DNA from: Straminergon stramineum
Taxonomy: Eukaryota > Streptophyta > Bryopsida > Hypnales > Calliergonaceae
Assembly: GCA_963920665.1 (NCBI GenBank)
Contig: OY987265.1
Location: forward strand, 35,841,001 to 35,905,000
Length of the DNA: 64,000 nucleotides
Reading direction: 5' to 3'
Shown: one piece after another, positions 33,601 to 45,900 of the stretch
Layout: each line of letters starts with the position of its first letter
How positions within the stretch are numbered: the stretch's first letter is position 1
Translations under genes and position numbers: made by a program
Notes under the pieces: model-generated
Databases searched by the model: none
Told to the model about the DNA's origin: nothing
Seen by the model: the letters and a program-made list of their open reading frames with translations, nothing else

Positions 33601-35646
33601 GCAATTTGGACGCAATTACCTCTAACCATGGAAGTCATCTGTTGCATTTCTTGTTGCACTGCAACAAGCTCCTGCAAAGAGCCACATACATGGCTGCAAG
33701 ACGTTGATTATTTGTCAACATGCTTTAAAACTCCATGTGCTACAATTGTATCTTCTGCTCCGGAATGGCGGTTGGCAATGGCAGGCCTCCACCCATTCCT
33801 TATCTTCGTTCCCTATAAGTGAACCTCGCATCTTCGCATAAAGACTTAGTCACCCATTTTGCCCTAATGACCATGAATTCAAGGCAAACATGGAGCTCTG
33901 ACTTCCCATTTTGGCACTGCCGGCAATCATACAAATCCTTAAATAAATAATTTTCTTCCAAAATAAAAGAACATGTATTTTTCTATTTTCTACACCAACA
34001 TGGATATCAATCAATCAACATCAAGCAAAGCCAAAGAAGAAGAAACTAATCCCTCCATATGTTGCTTAATCTCAACAACAACCACATTGAGAATTCATTT
34101 GGCCAAACATGTGATGCTAATCAATCCTGACAACTGCATGCTAATTTTTAATCTTCAAAACCAAATTAGTTATAATTGATTAATTAGCCCGACCTCCATT
34201 CAATAATAATGGCTGCAAGATCGAAATGTGAGAGAAGCATGTGAGTGAAGCCTAACAAAAATAGTAGCCATGAACACCGAGACTATGTTTGTAACTATCA
34301 CCGAACTATTGGGAGGGGCAAAGGCCAAGGGGAGAGGGAATCTATGGTATCTCATGAATACACTTATTCTTCGACCTCCTTATGAATATCATAGGCTGAA
34401 TTGGCACTTAATTGACATACTTGGATTGATTGCTTTGGGTTCTCCGTCAAATCGAATGTGTTATAGGGGTATGATTAGGGTTTAGGGTGCCTAACTTGGA
34501 AATTTCGTAGTCCATGGCTTTTGATCAGTACTAGGTATATGCATTTGGCGTTAGTACTTTGCAATTTTGGTGTACAAGCATTCTCTTGCTTGTAGTTGAG
34601 ATTTCTTAGGCCATTGCATTCACTAGAAGTGCATTGTTTGGGAGCATTGATTGATTGTTTCCTTTTATCATGCAGATCAGTGCTTTCCTTGTTGAATTTT
34701 GTTTGTGATTGCTCTTTCAATGGTGATGAGTTTGACCACATTGCTAAAAACCTGAAACTGCTTGCACAGTATTTGTTGCATGATTGCACGCTTGGAATAG
34801 AACTATGCTCGTCCTAACAAACAACTTTCTATGGCAGGGGCATGTATGTGACACCAAGAAAATTCATTCAAGCCTTTCACAAGGAACTAGATACCAACAA
34901 TTGGTAATAACTAAGTAACAATTGAGTGCCAAGGAGAAATCTCAAAGCCATCCATGGCCTAATTCTAACCCCTAATTCCCAAAACGCATTTGGTACAACA
35001 TAGGTATGAAATTTACTTGACACAAGATGATGACAACCATCTACTAAGTGTTTGTCCTCCTCCCTACTTAATCATTTGAAGCTAACTTGATATTGCAAAC
35101 TACAATTGCTAAACATATACTCTAGTGCATACTCACGATCAAATGCCAAGTAGAATCATGGGAAACAAAACTCAAGACAACAAGAGCATACTACTAAGCT
35201 ACTCATTCTACCCATGGCTCTGAATAGCAACGTTGTGTGTAATACATAGAGTTCACCCAACTAGCTGATCCCAAGAGCAAGATCCAATGCCTCGCTATAT
35301 CATTAACTAATTGGAATGAAAATGGAAAATCATGGAAGACCATGCAATAGAAAGTTCTCATCTAACTAAACCAATATGACATCATTAATGTTATTATGAT
35401 TCAATTAACTAGCTTCTAATGATTTCAAGCAAGTGCATGCTCAAAATTTGTAGACAATGTCTTCTAAGAACTTGACTTGCCACTTTCTTGAAAAAACTCT
35501 AAAGAAACAATGTTGACAAGATTCCTTACACAAGATGATAACATTAAATGGAAACCCTAGTATGAAGATGGACTAGTTAATAAAAAAGTGAGGCACACGA
35601 GCACTTGCATTTCAATCAAGTCCTTTTCTAAAACAATCATTTCTTT
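33601..35646. other. Intergenic DNA downstream of the ankyrin gene
   Basis: No gene is supported. A minus-strand block around 33620-33680 has a TTTGCAG acceptor, a short frame LQELVAVQQEMQQMTSMVRG and a GTAATT donor. It could be a relic exon, but it is too short to call. The part near 35640 will include the 3'-UTR of the ankyrin gene. Confidence 0.4.
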
Positions 35647-37113
35647 CTACGAATTAAACATCCAACCTATCAAGGATTTCCCAAAAATAACCAAGAACAA
35701 TATGCAACAACTTCCTCCAACTATAGAAGGTATGAACATGATCTTATATCTAGAAGTAGGTATATCTGCAAATCCAGCACAAGCAAATGCCCCAATCACC
35801 CCTATCACTGCAATGAGCAAGAGCCAAGAGGCTCGAAAAACAGCACGTCTCACATTTGCCACGGTTTCCTTTAGCGACAGATACTTCTTCGGCAAAGCTG
35901 CATCAGCACCTGCAATGACTGTGGCAATCGCAAAGTAAAATGAAATACAGTTAAACACCCAAAATGTCTCCACCACAGATCTGTTGATAGCAACATAATC
36001 TTGGTCATATTTGCCAAACCCCAAAGGTGGTTGGAGCCAAGATGAGAAGGTAATGCTTGCGATCAATGCAGCGCCTACAAGAATAGCGTTGGCAGAGTCC
36101 ATGTAACCTTGGCGATCAGTGCGTAAGCCATGGACATCAAAGCCCTCCAAATATTGTACAATCTGCTTAGAAAATCCTGGTTGTATCAATGGTTTCCGCT
36201 CTTCAAGCATGTACTCATTTGAAATATTTCGGCTCATTTGTTTGGCATACTCAAGTGGCGAAAGGCCCTTCCAATCAGCTTCACTCACCTTCAAGCCCTC
36301 AGATTTCTGTAGCATGGTTTTGACGGTTCTTGGACACACTGCAAAGACAGCATAGTGGAGAGGAGTGTGCCCTGAAAATGCTGTCTTATTCACTGGTGCA
36401 TCAAACTTCAACAAAATCTCCACTGTTTTCGGCATTCCAAACAACGCAGCCACATGCAATGGCGTGGCTCGCCGCTTGTTTGTGGGCGCGATGTCCAAGG
36501 GAGGATTCTGTAGCTTGTAGTAATTCAAGAGTTCTTCAACAACCTCAACATGACCACCTGCAGCAGCCAAATGTAGTGCAGTGCTTCCCATGGTATCTTC
36601 AGCATTGACCTTTATTCTTTGGTTTTTGCAAATCCCATCTTTAGGACACCACTCAAGCAACAACTTCACAATTTCCAACTTTCCTTTGGATGCCGCAATG
36701 TGCAACGGGGTCATCTGCTTATTATTGTTCCCTGCTATGGCATTTGCATCTGTATCCCCAGTAAACAAAAGCTCTCTCACAATTTCCACCGATGAAGTCA
36801 ATGTGGGTTGATTATCATTAGGATTGAGTGAAGAAATAACATCATGCAAAGGTGTGAATCCTGAAGTCCTTAATTTAACATTCATGTCCCGTTCCCCTCT
36901 TCCATCACGTATCCACCGAACAATATCTATGTGCCAATTCTTAGCTGCAATGTGCAATGGTGTCTGTCCATCAGATTCCAAAGCCAAGTTTATAGACAGG
37001 GCACTATTGTCCATCAAAAGTTTAAGACGTGAAGTTTCTCCCTTTGAAGTTGCATCCAAAATATCTTTTGCACGGTCATAGTCACGCGAGGCAATTGTAA
37101 TATATTGAGCCAT
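35647..37113 (-). CDS. Ankyrin-repeat membrane protein with PGG domain (ACD6/ITN1-like)
   Basis: A single-exon frame of 488 codons. Ankyrin repeats lie at about residues 48-75, 83-118, 132-156, 176-200, 215-240, 247-272 and 281-295. The clearest consensus is in TPLHIAAKNWHIDIV (51-65), TPLHIAASKGKLEIVKLLLE (135-154), STALHLAAAGGHVEVVEELL (177-196) and TPLHVAALFGMPKTVEILL. A PGG domain follows (about 337-402, GYMDSANAILVGAALIAS), with four predicted membrane helices near 341-359, 382-402, 427-447 and 458-478. The family's PPGG signature appears as QPPLGFG. Proteins of this layout sit in plant membranes and include ACD6 and ITN1, linked to immunity and salt stress; the exact role here is unknown. 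The start is supported by an in-frame TAA four codons upstream. A minus-strand segment at 37823-38161 ending in a GTATGTGAG donor could be an upstream 5'-UTR exon. Confidence 0.92.
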   Translation of the reverse strand: MAQYITIASRDYDRAKDILDATSKGETSRLKLLMDNSALSINLALESDGQTPLHIAAKNWHIDIVRWIRDGRGERDMNVKLRTSGFTPLHDVISSLNPNDNQPTLTSSVEIVRELLFTGDTDANAIAGNNNKQMTPLHIAASKGKLEIVKLLLEWCPKDGICKNQRIKVNAEDTMGSTALHLAAAGGHVEVVEELLNYYKLQNPPLDIAPTNKRRATPLHVAALFGMPKTVEILLKFDAPVNKTAFSGHTPLHYAVFAVCPRTVKTMLQKSEGLKVSEADWKGLSPLEYAKQMSRNISNEYMLEERKPLIQPGFSKQIVQYLEGFDVHGLRTDRQGYMDSANAILVGAALIASITFSSWLQPPLGFGKYDQDYVAINRSVVETFWVFNCISFYFAIATVIAGADAALPKKYLSLKETVANVRRAVFRASWLLLIAVIGVIGAFACAGFADIPTSRYKIMFIPSIVGGSCCILFLVIFGKSLIGWMFNS

Positions 37114-40100
37114 TGAAAATTATTTCACCGTATTCATAAAGTCTCCAGCCGCAAATTATATCTAGTTCCAGAGTTCCAATGACTATCTCTACAATCCATA
37201 TGCCTCATTGGTCCCCCATCCCACGTTCCCTTCCAGAACCTAAACAACATCATTCCACGATTTCAGTGCCTTTCTTGCCACAAGGTTCTTCCACTTAGCC
37301 CCACATACATCTACTAGTTCATTGTACATCACATTTGTCAAATGGTTGGCCTCAATTTTGGACATTTAACATGCCTTCCAAAGCTTCATCCATGGAAGAG
37401 CCAACATTTCTACTTGTCACAAGACTAAACCTCATGATAATTATATTGGTGAAAATATTGGAAAAACACACTTGTCCTTGATTGAGTATTTGATTGGAAA
37501 CATGAGTCTATGAGGCAAATTATGATTTTGAATGGAATGTAAGAAGATACTCTATAGTTTATACAAAAGGTTGAGAAGTATAGTATGATTAAAGTCCTAT
37601 GTCTTCTAGGATTCCTTTCTTTTTTGGATTTGGATTTAGGGTGTTAGGGTTTAGGGTACAAGGCTCAAAACCTACCATGGTTCAAATCAGCACACACTCT
37701 CCCACCAATAAACATTTTGAAATTTTATTGTAAACAAGTCATTTCAACTTGAAAAATACACAACTAATTCTATGGATCATCCTAAAAAATTTGATTCAAA
37801 ATGCATTAAACTTTGCATGAATTCAATGAAAAATCATTCTCAATTTGGCACAACCCTTAAAACACTTTGTTACATTACACTCTGACTGGAGAGAAAAAAA
37901 AAACTGGAAAGAAAATGACAAATATGAAAGCTGCAAAATGGCAAATAAGAGTTGCATAATATTGAAATGAGATCCAGAGCTCACATACCAATAACTCTGT
38001 GGCGGATGCCTCAATAATAAATGTAAATTGATGTTGTGAAGTGACCGACAATAATCAAGTAGAATGAGCTTCTCTTGAATTTCACGTCCTCGTCCACAAT
38101 TCCACGCCTTGCCACGAGAATATAAAGTTTTGACAGGAACTTCGAAAAAACCATAAATCATAAATCATAAATCATTCACGTGTTGCAACCCTCAAAAACA
38201 TCCAGTCCGGGATGCGGGAAAGAGAGACTGCAGCATCAATCTCTGCACAAGCTAGAAGAGAATCAATAGAAGCTGATACTGCACAATACCGCACAATTGC
38301 CGCACCATGCCGCACAATAATCGCAAGAACATTGGTAACCCTAAGCGCAAAACATCCACACGGAATCCAAAAGCCTGTACTCGTTTCTCAGATCCTTCAC
38401 AAAAAATTGGTACCGAAGAAAAGTTGAATACGTACAGTAGCATCCCAGCCTGACAGCTCATACTAGCCTTGGCTGGCTCGCGAGTCGCGAAGCGCCGAGC
38501 GGAGCTGTGGCCACGCACTACACTGTCTGCAAAATTTCAATGGAATTGTTAGTATCTGGGCTAATTAAAACCGGTCATCCCCATTCTCACGTAGCTGAGA
38601 TATCTCTCATCGATTGAACCATTTCAAAATTGCAAGAGTACCAGCTAGTACAAGCTAAAGAGTACACATGCCAGATGAGAATTTTGAACGAGGCCCTAGA
38701 TCACTTCTAACAGCAAAAGGCAATGGAACATCTAGAAAGACATCAGTCCATACCCGGAACAGGCCGCCAAATGCAATTCTTTAACGGCAACAATAGACTC
38801 GTTGCAAAACAATCGACCTCCTCAAGCCGTTTCGATTCAACAAATGAAAAACAGATCCTCCTCAAAGCGACAATCACCGCTGCCCTGCCGGCCTACTACG
38901 TACAAAGTCGTCAGACAAAGTTGCCAGATCTAGCCTCAATAACGTGCCCTCGACAGTGGCCAGCACATGCGGGACTGGCAAATATACAGTAAGGACGAGT
39001 TGAAGTGCAAGTCGTTCAGTTGAATCTTGAGAAACGCTGACTCGTGAGGGTTTGAAACCTGACACTATCCGCAAATTCATTGGACATATGTACAGACTTT
39101 TTTCATTCAGAATGCTGGAACTAATTAAATATCAATGGAAACTATTGTGTAATTAAGTCACCCAAAAATAAAGAATTAAAAAACCAGCATTGCGTGCACG
39201 ATGAATCGATCATGGCAAATGCCAGTTGTGTTCATTCATTGATCGAGAATATATGGTACTGGCAAGTTACCATAGTACTGTAAGCAAGATTCCCTAGCTA
39301 CATGTACTATAGTACTTGTAGGGTGTGTTGGCTGTCATGCTCAGCAGAACAGTGCAGAAGTTCCTACTGTAGATTCCGGAACTGTGACGCGATCCGCGTC
39401 CACTACTGTAGGTACGTCCTGGCGACAGTGCATCCCTGTTCATACCGAGATTCCGCAGCAATGATCGGAAAAAACCGGCAGCTAGTTCAAAGTTAGCCGG
39501 TGGATTTGGGAAAAAAATCGGTTGCATTTTGAAATTTAAGGATGCGAAACTGGGAAGAAATTTTTAGAACCGGAAATCAACCGGTGCCACCCAAAATTTA
39601 GAGGATATTTGACCGCTTCCTTAAATATTTGGGGGATTTCAGCTGCCTTGCCAAAAAAATTATCGGCTAACATACCCGGCTAATGAAGGTCTGTTGCCAC
39701 TGGATATCAACCTTTGCACTTGTGCCAAAGGACCTAGTATGAAATTCTCATTATTGAAAAATGAAAAAAAATGGAAAAAAAAATTAGAAACCTTACCTAT
39801 TCCTAGCTCACAGAGTCATGGCCCACCACCTCGTAGCAGCACAAGGCACCTCTCGAAGTTGCTGGAGGAAAAACTTCAAAATCGTACGACAACATCCAAT
39901 TCCGACAGTGTCATGCGATTGGCCTTGGAAGGATCTAACAAAGACTATGACAACATAATAGACAAGGCCATTATCTTGTGGAAGAATTCTTCTAGGTTTC
40001 ACTATTTATATGCAAATCCTAAGCGGCACCTTATAGAGTAACAAAAGAAATATTTGAAGAACATGAAATGGATATTTCCTAAATTCTTTTGATTTCATGC

Positions 40101-41003
40101 AACCTTTTCATAACCATCCTCAACTCCATACTACATGGGTTGGGAGGATCCTTGGCCTTCAAGTGGTGAAGGGCTTCGCCAAGCTCAATTCCTACTGAGG
40201 ATGCAATATTAATTAGCATTTTAATTTTTCATTTTCTTTTCTATATTTTATACAAATTTTGCAATTTAGCCAGTGCCAATTTCAATTTGGAGGAGATTTG
40301 CCGGTGAGAAATTAAAATTGGAGGAAATAAACCGGTACTTTTTGTGATTCAAAGGATGTAACCGGTGCCCATTGAAAAAAACCCGGTTCATTTTCGTGGA
40401 AGGAGGAAATCAGCTGGAGGACCTCGAAAAATTTCCCGAACACTGTTCCGCAGCATCAGAGATCTTCCGAGAAAGACGAAATTGTTGAACTTGGCCACGA
40501 ACTACAGTACAAACAGTAGTAGTAAGTCACTGTACGGCCTTTGGATTCTCCCGGAACGTCTTTCTCAGCAAGTTCCTGGTGGGGCTTGGAGTGTCTCGGA
40601 CAATCATCGGGGACCTGGGACAAGTAACCTACACTTGCACCCCCTCTCTCTCTCTCTCTCTCTCCGGCCAAGGCGTACGTGAACGCACAAGTGAATCTCA
40701 AGGTGCAACAAGCCTGCCAGCAAGTAATTACGCTCTGGATCTCATCTGAAGTTTCCGCCATGCTAGCTTTGTTTATCGTACTTGCAATCCCATCTATTTT
40801 TATGCTCTGTAGGATCCCATTCTCTTCTTCTTTTTTGATTCTCAATATGCTCTGTACCATCTCCACTCCCACTCTCTTGAAGGGCTTTGAAGGGCTTTGA
40901 CAGAGAAGCCACCTTAAGTACTGTAGTTTTACTCTTCTTTTCTTTCAATTTGTGTGCGCAGGTCTTAGCTTCAGCAACCTAGGGGGTTGATCAATCGACA
41001 ACA
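37114..41003. other. Intergenic DNA between divergent genes; leaders of both likely here
   Basis: No further gene is supported. The left part should hold the promoter and 5'-UTR of the ankyrin gene, and the right part those of the small plus-strand gene; a TGTGCGCAG acceptor near 40963 suggests a leader intron. The word AACCGGT or a variant recurs at 39490-39590 and 40300-40390, each time with GGAGGA/GGATTT-like spacers. A 115-codon plus ORF at 39694-40041, rich in Ser/Lys, has no recognisable domain. GTTAGGGTTTAGGG at about 37640 is a telobox-like motif. Confidence 0.45.
40644..40663 (+). repeat. (CT)10 microsatellite
   Basis: An uninterrupted CT run of 20 bp lies about 340 bp upstream of the small CaaX gene. 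CT-rich tracts are common in plant 5' leaders, which fits a transcribed leader here. Confidence 0.8.
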
Positions 41004-41342
41004 ATGTCGTGCAAGACGGTGGTGAAGAATGAAAGCAAGCTGCGCGACTGCAACCTGGACGAGGCTAACGCGGGGGTTTCCCGACATTTAGCGGTGCTAA
41101 AAAAGAACGGCGGCAAACATGAAATCTTTTGTAACCCTAACGCTACGTACCGTGAGTTTTGGGTGGCATCAGATTTAGCCACACTTGAGCCCAAGATCAT
41201 CAGCACAGACGATTGTATTGAGAATTCAGAGATTATCATCGAGGACGATGGCAGTGACGGTTTAAAGATCAAACAGGTGTCAAGGAATCTGACGGCGGCA
41301 GCCACACAGAAAGCCTTTTCGGAGCGGTGCAGCATCATGTAG
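41004..41342 (+). CDS. Small unrecognised protein with C-terminal CaaX (CSIM) box
   Basis: A single frame of 112 residues whose start context (AACAATGTCG) is favourable. I do not recognise the family. The middle is mixed (KHEIFCNPNATYREFWVAS), followed by an acidic stretch (ENSEIIIEDDGSDG near 71-84) and a short basic/amphipathic end. The last four residues are Cys-Ser-Ile-Met, a textbook CaaX prenylation signal. Met in the last position favours farnesyltransferase in known systems. If it is modified, the protein would be membrane-anchored. There is no signal peptide or membrane segment. Codon use is GC-moderate like the neighbouring genes, unlike the AT-rich surroundings. It runs in the opposite direction to the two genes that follow it. 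Real coding status rests on composition, start context and the CaaX end. Confidence 0.55.
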   Translation: MSCKTVVKNESKLRDCNLDEANAGVSRHLAVLKKNGGKHEIFCNPNATYREFWVASDLATLEPKIISTDDCIENSEIIIEDDGSDGLKIKQVSRNLTAAATQKAFSERCSIM

Positions 41343-42970
41343 ACTCATTGAAGGAGATCGATCACGGGTGTGTACGATGGCTTGAATTCTCTTTGTTGGT
41401 TGTCTCTAAGGCAATTAGTGTTAGTGCATGCTAGCGCTAGACAGGTTCCACCTTCGAGAGGAGGCATGAAGCATGAAGGTCTTGAAGTCTCTCCCATCGG
41501 ACTGTGGTTGATGGTGTTGAGGCCTAGAATGAACGGCCAATTACTTTAGGCTGTCCGAGGTTCTCTTCTTCTTCTGTCTCTTTTATTGTTAGTAAATAAT
41601 ATTCTACCTACCTGCCGTCGCAATTTTCTTCCGAAACATTAAAGTTGCCAGGCAGATGTCTGTACTCGATGTGCATGTGGTCCAAGGAATTCAGAATCCT
41701 GTACTACAGGATTGCAAATGGAAACCGGACTGCCTATTTCCATGTGGTTCTTGTAACATTTGGTTTTTGTTAATCATACAAGCTTGCGGTTTCCGAGCGT
41801 GAAGTAAAACGGCGTTCTGTTGTCCGCCTTGTAATCTTGATCGTCTCTTCTTGCAACAACATATGAGCTTCAATTGTTGCATTTGTTGATGAGTATCCTC
41901 TGGCTTCATGCTTTGACTTAAACCTTGGCTTCATACTTTTGAAATTATTCATGAAACTTTTAGAGTAGCTTCCAAAAATCATACTTTACATGTCACGATT
42001 TGTTAGTGCCATGGTTAAAAGACATAGGGGTCCAAATCTCGAACCAAGCATCCTCTAATTGGGGCCAGGCCGGTGATTCCCCTTTGATTGCTTGTTAGGT
42101 TAGGGTTTCAACTGAGGGCGTAGAGGCAATTCTCCCCAATTCTCCCGGCAATCAATTGATGAGGTGTTCTTTTGCGATTCTCCTTCCTCAATCCTCCCAT
42201 TTTCTCTGTACAGTTTACTAATAAAGGTATCACAATATAATTAAGTCGCAGAAATTTTTTCAAGCTTGAATCAATCCTTCCCGTTTTGAAGCGTAGGTGT
42301 GTGATGGTAAGGTTTGTTGTCAGAGCGGAGAATGGGAATGGAGTTTTGCTGGCTTTGAGCTCGAATCAATTATTTCCGAGCTCCCGATGAGTGAGCAAAG
42401 TGGTATTCAATCTTGGAACCCTAAACCCTGATTGATTTGAATGCTTGAAAATGGACGTGTGGATCGTGAGGTTCATGGCTTGAACTGCGAGAAATTTGTT
42501 CGAGAATTTTGAGCGGTGATGTAAACAATCAAAACGTCATTCAATCAAACCTCCCAAGAAAGGCATGAAAAATGGTTGATGCCGACAGAAGGGATCCATT
42601 CAGCGCCAGATGTTATCAAGAAATTCTTTGCAATTGAGAAGCTGTTTGAAAAGGTATATTGAAATGGCAGGGTGAGAAGGCACCAAGAGCTAAGATTATC
42701 GGGCAGAAGAAGAACAAGAAATAGTCGGAGAAAATGGCGGAAATACTCAAAGCTCTTGTGGAGAATTTTTAACATTAAACAAATGAATTCTCAATTTTTT
42801 ATATCTCTAGATTCAACGAACGATTTCTGCGCGGGCTTTCCAAAGTATGTGTAAGCCAGCTAAGTTATTGTGAGCAGAAATTACCAACTTCAGTGTACAT
42901 TGAACCAACGAAGACATGCCACTATACAAGCCTTCGCCACCATGAAGTATGGAGGATGCACTCTTGAAGC
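41343..42970. other. Intergenic DNA between two convergent genes
   Basis: It should contain the 3'-UTRs of the CaaX gene (left) and BI-1 (right). No other gene was recognised. ACCCTAAACCCTGA near 42418 is telobox-like. Confidence 0.45.
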
Positions 42971-45900
42971 TTAAACAGAAATAAAGTGACTCCCCCGTGA
43001 GGCGTAAACAATAGTCTCAAGTTGCAAACATGACAGAGCCTCTGATTTCTCCATTTCCTCGCCAATAAGAAGAGAGTATGTAGGCTCTGGGGGTTGTACA
43101 GCTGACAAGGAAGCTGTTTCCACAATTGGATCAGGATGTGGTTGGCCTGTTGACAGCTTTGATGGTTTCTGCACAGATTGCAAAATCGATTTCGCTATTC
43201 ATTCGAACTTAAGATTCCTTAGTGCTTCTAAATATGATCCCAAATATGTCGTTCAAGAGACGTCAAAGGACGCTCCCGTTGTCGGGAATTCTTCATTTTA
43301 GATAATAGTTCACGTATTCTAAATAAATGCAGAGGCACACGTGATGTGAGGAAGGTCATATTTCCAACAAAAACGAGCTCAGTGATGGATAGAGATGTGA
43401 CACTTACATAGTCTGTGAAAGTATCTCCAACTGTTCCGGCTTCGTCCTCCTCTTGCTCCACTTCCAAAGCCACCTGTTGAGCAAAAATGTTGAGATAGAC
43501 GGAGAAAAGCAGGCACCAGTAGCAATCAAACAATCTTGGAGCTAACTCTCTTGAAGTAGCCCTGTGTCTTGTTTCACTTTGAAAAAAATCATAAATCATA
43601 AATGTCTCATAATATTTGCAAGCTTGCACTCATATATGTATCTAACTCATGGGTTTGGAAAAAATTCAAAATTTATAAATAAAAAAGAAAGAGTGATAGA
43701 GAGCTGACATATGGCACATACTGCACACGGTATTAATTAATTAATTAACATACGGAGATGAATGCTTTGTGAACCAGTGAAGACTATCCTATTAAGCTTG
43801 TGATCACCACTTTACATCTTGGAACACCACAAACAGGAGGAAGTAAGTCTTAAGTTTGATGAGCAAGTCCATACTAACCAGAATGATAACGATCCGCACA
43901 AAAATGGCAACGAAATCGATAAAGAGGTCCAAAGCATGTTTGATGTAATCGTAATCACCAAGAGATGCTCTCTCAATGATCATTTGAGTATCAAACAATA
44001 CGTAGCCCACAAACACAGCCAACCCAAGGTAGAGCTGCACCAGATTCAACTCAAAATTTTCTTAGTCAACACAGCATGGCACGTAACATGGTATCTTACA
44101 TAACAGTAGTAAGCAAGTCACAACATTCTCCGCGGTAAATGTCTAGAGATGAATATTCGAAAGTTTAACACTCTCTTAACCTTCAGCAAATAGAGACCAG
44201 CGTGAGAAGCTTGTGGTTCATACAAATTCAACACGGCCCGTTTCATAATCGGAACGTTTGAAACCCAACAACGGGCATCTGACAGAATCATATGTACAGT
44301 ACAGTAAACTATGGTTCTCTCCAACTTTTTGAAGTTTCCACCAAAAGAAAACATGATAAGGTAGGCATAATGATTGAAAATCAATCCTATGATTAAACTT
44401 CCAAAAGAAGTTATAAATCTTCATGAAATCAATTTCAAAACTTAGAAACGTCATCAAAATATAATAGCTGTTTATGGAAAGCAAATCTCATATAATAAAA
44501 TGTTAGGTAGAAGATTGGGAAATCATTGCTAATGCAAATATCATTAGTTCCCCCAAGAGTAATTACTGAACACTAGAAACTTGTTGGACACATTATGCTC
44601 TATCCCACATAATTTTTTGGACTGCAGGAATCTTAATTTGGAATACCAATACAAACATAACCCGATCAAGTGTCCGGAAAAAGCTAATTAATCCGCTGAG
44701 AAGCACTGTTGAGAATCACAGAATGGTCTCGTGGTCACTAAGGAGTTAATGAGGTTTTACGCATAAAGAATGAAATCGTATCCAAACCAAACAAAAGATG
44801 CCAAGTCTATCAAGTGTACCTCAAGATGGAACAGGAACCTTCCGCCACCCCAAAATATGGAGCCAAACTGCATCAACAGCATCATGCTGACGGCTGAAGA
44901 CAAAATGCCTCCCCAAAACAGGTACTCTCGACGCTTGGCAAGCAAGGCGGCACCAGTGAAGCAAGAAAATATTGCTGTAGAGCCGAGGAAAGCGACCGTA
45001 ACAATACTGCCACAAACCACAAGCTATGAGCGAAAGGACGTCCTGTCTTTTGCATACAACATGGTGACATGGTCGAATAATATTGTTCATCAATTCTGGT
45101 GGAGTGTCTGTCTCCCACAAAAATAAGAACTTTGCTAGTGAGGTGCTAGTGACAATAGTGACCACTTAAAATTTAAATCCCATGGAAATCATGAGGAGAT
45201 ATTCCATTATCTGGTGAGTTGTCACAAAATGCGGAAGGGAGGAAATCTTTGGGTCATACATTTAGAACTCTTTATGTCCCAGCCTGCAATCCAAAATAAC
45301 CCATATACCACATGTGTTCAAAGTGTGACATATGAAAGTTTCCCGATAGTATACATGTACAAAAACAGGACATATTCTAAGAGAATACCAGAATGTCATA
45401 TTAGAGAGTGTGTTAATAAGGAGATTTGGGTGCAAAATGTTCTAGTTCGTACATGGGGTTGAATTTAAGGACCTACCCTACAAGGGTCCCCACTGATGCT
45501 CCCTCGCAAAGGGCCGCAGCACTCAACAGCTGAAGTCTCTTAGACTGTACACAACCATGACAGTTCAGAAATCCAAATATTTACCTCACCAGCAAAGATT
45601 TGAACAGAGAATCCGATAAAGGTTTCTTAAGATTAGAGAACCTTCACTACCCGTAATGAAATGCTGCTTGATATCTCGGTTGCAAAAATATTCCACTTTG
45701 GGATGGATTACTGTGGATGACACCTAGAATAACACTAATTGCTAGAAACATACTGAAGGGTTTAGCTTTCATAACATTTCTACACCCCATCTGACAGACG
45801 TGTTCAAAAAGTTGAACCAATTCTGATCCTATTCTGGTTCTTTCCAGTATCCTCTTGCCGCAAACTTATCACCCCAGGAATACAAGCTGGCTCTCATTCA

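Noticed and set aside
33286..33615. ORFs running through the N gap
   Set aside because: Artefacts of translating undetermined bases.
39694..40041. 115-codon plus-strand ORF rich in Ser and Lys
   Set aside because: No recognisable motif and no splice or promoter context; could be real but not supportable.
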